Below, in pieces: positions 23,327-24,675 of a DNA stretch of 24,675 nucleotides. How positions within the stretch are numbered: the stretch's first letter is position 1; every line of letters begins with the position of its first letter. The notes under the pieces were generated by a model. It saw nothing but the letters and a program-made list of their open reading frames with translations. It did no database searches and had not been told where the DNA came from. Location: the NCBI GenBank assembly GCA_027488495.1, contig JAIYBO010000048.1, positions 1 to 24,675 on the forward strand, read 5' to 3'. The translations under genes were made by a program, and so were the position numbers. The DNA comes from Bacteroidota bacterium (GTDB taxonomy: Bacteria > Bacteroidota > Bacteroidia > NS11-12g > UBA955).

Positions 23327-23926
23327 ATAATGGTTGGCCTACAAGGCAAAGTTGCAAAAAATCTTGGGATTTGTTTGTTGTTTGTCATCCTTTTTCAATC
23401 AAGTTGCTCGAATTCTAGTGAATCTACCTCTCAAAAGCAGGCGTTGATGCTGCAACATAGCGATTCTTTATGGCAAGGACACCGCGCTGTGACTTCGTTG
23501 TTTAGGTACAAGTTGGATGTGATCAATGAGCGCAAAACCACAATGAAAGCCACCCTGCAGCAGCTCAAATTTGCTTCAGCGGATCAAATGAATGAGGAAA
23601 ATCAGGCCAACGCAGTGAAATATGAGGCGGTGTATCGGGTGTATCGTGACATCATTGAGACCTACACTCAAACTGTGTTGAGGGCTGAGGAGTTGTACTA
23701 TTCCATCAAAGGGCTGGAAAAACAAATCAAGTCAAACGCCTACGGCGATGGTTCAGATGCTGCAAAATTGAAGCAATTCAAAGTGGAGTATGGCGCATTG
23801 AAACAAAAATTGGATGTGTTGCTCGTGGATGCCAATTTTATTGATAGGCAATTGACGGCTGTTGAACCGGCTTATCAAACGGTGTCGCCCAAAGTAGAAT
23901 CTTTGGTAGAGAAAAACGAATTGTAA
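23312..23926 (+). CDS. Lipoprotein with helical, coiled-coil-like body, unknown function
   Basis: The product of 204 residues carries a signal with hydrophobic core GICLLFVILF and a lipobox QSSC (Cys32). The mature part is almost entirely charged helix (for example LQQLKFASADQMNEENQ and YYSIKGLEKQIKSNAYGDG), suggesting a coiled coil. I do not recognise the family. The frame is open further upstream to 23171, but that part is antisense to chrA and lacks a signal peptide. ATG 23312 directly follows a promoter box; ATG 23330 would also give an intact signal peptide and avoid overlap with chrA. Its 3' end overlaps the end of the convergent GSCFA gene by 52 bp. Confidence 0.7.
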   Translation: MLLRHIMVGLQGKVAKNLGICLLFVILFQSSCSNSSESTSQKQALMLQHSDSLWQGHRAVTSLFRYKLDVINERKTTMKATLQQLKFASADQMNEENQANAVKYEAVYRVYRDIIETYTQTVLRAEELYYSIKGLEKQIKSNAYGDGSDAAKLKQFKVEYGALKQKLDVLLVDANFIDRQLTAVEPAYQTVSPKVESLVEKNEL

Positions 23927-24675
23927 AAGCGCTCAAAAACGACATTGATGGCTTCATCCGTGGGGTGCATGCGGTCTGAGCGAAAGAACTTCCAATCGTT
24001 CAACTCTTCTGTGATGATTTCGTACGCAGGAAAATACAAGTCTTTAGTGTGATTGCTGTTTGTCTGCTCTTCCATGAATTCAGTCATGGCAGAAATGAGT
24101 GTTGATTTGGACGCCAAATTTTGATTCAAGCCATCCCGCATGTGTTTTACTGGGCTGATTGTGAACACCACTGTGGCTGAAGGGTTTATTGTATGGAGGA
24201 TTGTTGAAATGTGAGATATCGTGATTTTGATATCTGCTTGTTTGCTGAGATGTTTTTTGAAATCTTGCTGTGGCAATTTGTGGCAATTTCCTACGTAGAT
24301 ATTCGTGGGTAAGTGTTGGTATATCCAAGCGGTGCCAAGGGTGATGCAAATCAAATCGCTGTTTTGAATTGCTGATAGTCCGATTTGCGCTTCACGGTAA
24401 AGTGCGGCGTTTAAAATTTCGGGGCTTTCATGGTGAAACCGGTGGGCGTGCTGCAAGCTGTGATGAATTCCTTTGTGCAAGTAAAAGGCTTCACTTTGAA
24501 TGTGATTTGCCCATGCATCGGTGTCGCGAGCCGCCCACAACATTTGTATGTTTTGCAACATGGGCAATGGGTGGAAAATTACGCCGAAGGGGTTTGAGTG
24601 AGATGATATTCCCAAACTTTGTACCCTAGTGTGCATTTCCTCACCGAAACACGAGCCCATGAAAAACAAACGACT
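23875..24675 (-). CDS. GSCFA-domain protein, N-terminus beyond the window
   Basis: The visible 267 codons hold the family's defining GSCF motif (residues just after the window edge, FFMGSCFGEE), NPFGVIFHP, ITLGTAWIYQ, an FTISPVKHMRDG segment and the terminal FPAYEIITEELNDWKFF and DRMHPTDEA. These fit the GSCFA family, a Bacteroidetes-rich group thought to be SGNH-like hydrolases, with Ser in the GSCF block and Asp/His near the C-terminus as candidate catalytic residues. The frame stays open to the last base, so roughly 20-30 N-terminal residues are missing. The GSCF block reads G where many members have A (GSCFA). Function in the cell is not known. Confidence 0.9.
   Translation of the reverse strand, partial: SRLFFMGSCFGEEMHTRVQSLGISSHSNPFGVIFHPLPMLQNIQMLWAARDTDAWANHIQSEAFYLHKGIHHSLQHAHRFHHESPEILNAALYREAQIGLSAIQNSDLICITLGTAWIYQHLPTNIYVGNCHKLPQQDFKKHLSKQADIKITISHISTILHTINPSATVVFTISPVKHMRDGLNQNLASKSTLISAMTEFMEEQTNSNHTKDLYFPAYEIITEELNDWKFFRSDRMHPTDEAINVVFERFYNSFFSTKDSTLGDTV

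Noticed and set aside
1..24675. CRISPR arrays, tRNA or rRNA genes, insertion sequences, phage or defence genes
   Set aside because: No direct-repeat/spacer pattern, cloverleaf, transposase or known defence motif was recognised on either strand.

Overview
The window reads as chromosomal DNA of a member of the Bacteroidota (Bacteroidetes), probably a non-gut, gliding or environmental type. Four things point there. The first gene encodes a giant secreted protein with a gliding-motility-type (T9SS type B) C-terminal sorting domain. The primary sigma factor is the short Bacteroidetes form. Many genes carry the Bacteroidetes -7 promoter box TAnnTTTG, often with a TTG 17-23 bases upstream. The molybdenum-cofactor genes include the MoaC-MoaB fusion known from this phylum. 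There are no rRNA or tRNA genes, insertion sequences, phage genes or CRISPR arrays; this looks like core chromosome plus a metabolic cluster.

Layout: (1) 101-4606, a 1501-residue secreted IgGFc-binding-like/PKD-repeat protein, ending at a perfect 52-bp palindrome that separates it from the convergent genes to its right. (2) 4792-9740, a minus-strand block: rpoD, feoB and feoA (ferrous iron uptake, overlapping by 4 bp), aroE (shikimate pathway) and a DedA-family membrane protein. (3) 9805-11399, plus strand: a tiny lipoprotein ORF and ahcY (S-adenosylhomocysteine hydrolase), closed by a second long perfect inverted repeat. (4) 11628-15045, minus strand: a 516-residue polytopic membrane protein of unknown function whose start overlaps the end of parE (topoisomerase IV subunit B). 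(5) 15118-21359, plus strand: a helical lipoprotein followed by a molybdenum-cofactor (Moco) cluster, moaA-moeA-TauE/SafE permease-moaD-moeB-moaE-moaCB. (6) 21371-24675: a carboxypeptidase-regulatory-like secreted protein and a ChrA-type transporter (minus), a divergent coiled-coil-like lipoprotein (plus), and a GSCFA-domain protein (minus) that runs off the right edge.

Functionally, the Moco cluster holds almost the whole pathway: MoaA and the MoaC half of MoaCB make cPMP; MoaD, MoaE and MoeB make molybdopterin; the MoaB half and MoeA adenylylate it and insert metal. A TauE/SafE oxyanion-type permease is embedded in the cluster, while no classical molybdate ABC transporter or mobA is visible here. 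A ChrA-family oxyanion transporter lies just beyond.

The most interesting cross-cutting signal is promoter placement. At six or more genes (feoA, parE, the lipoproteins at 9805, 15118 and 23312, the TauE/SafE gene and the gene at 22045) a -7 box or close variant ends only 4-6 bases before the start codon, which predicts leaderless or nearly leaderless mRNAs. I saw no single operon that I would call a new defence or mobile system. The best leads are this start-site architecture, the two long convergent-gene palindromes, and several unusual gene overlaps and sequence deviations (FeoB G4 motif, MoeB zinc site).
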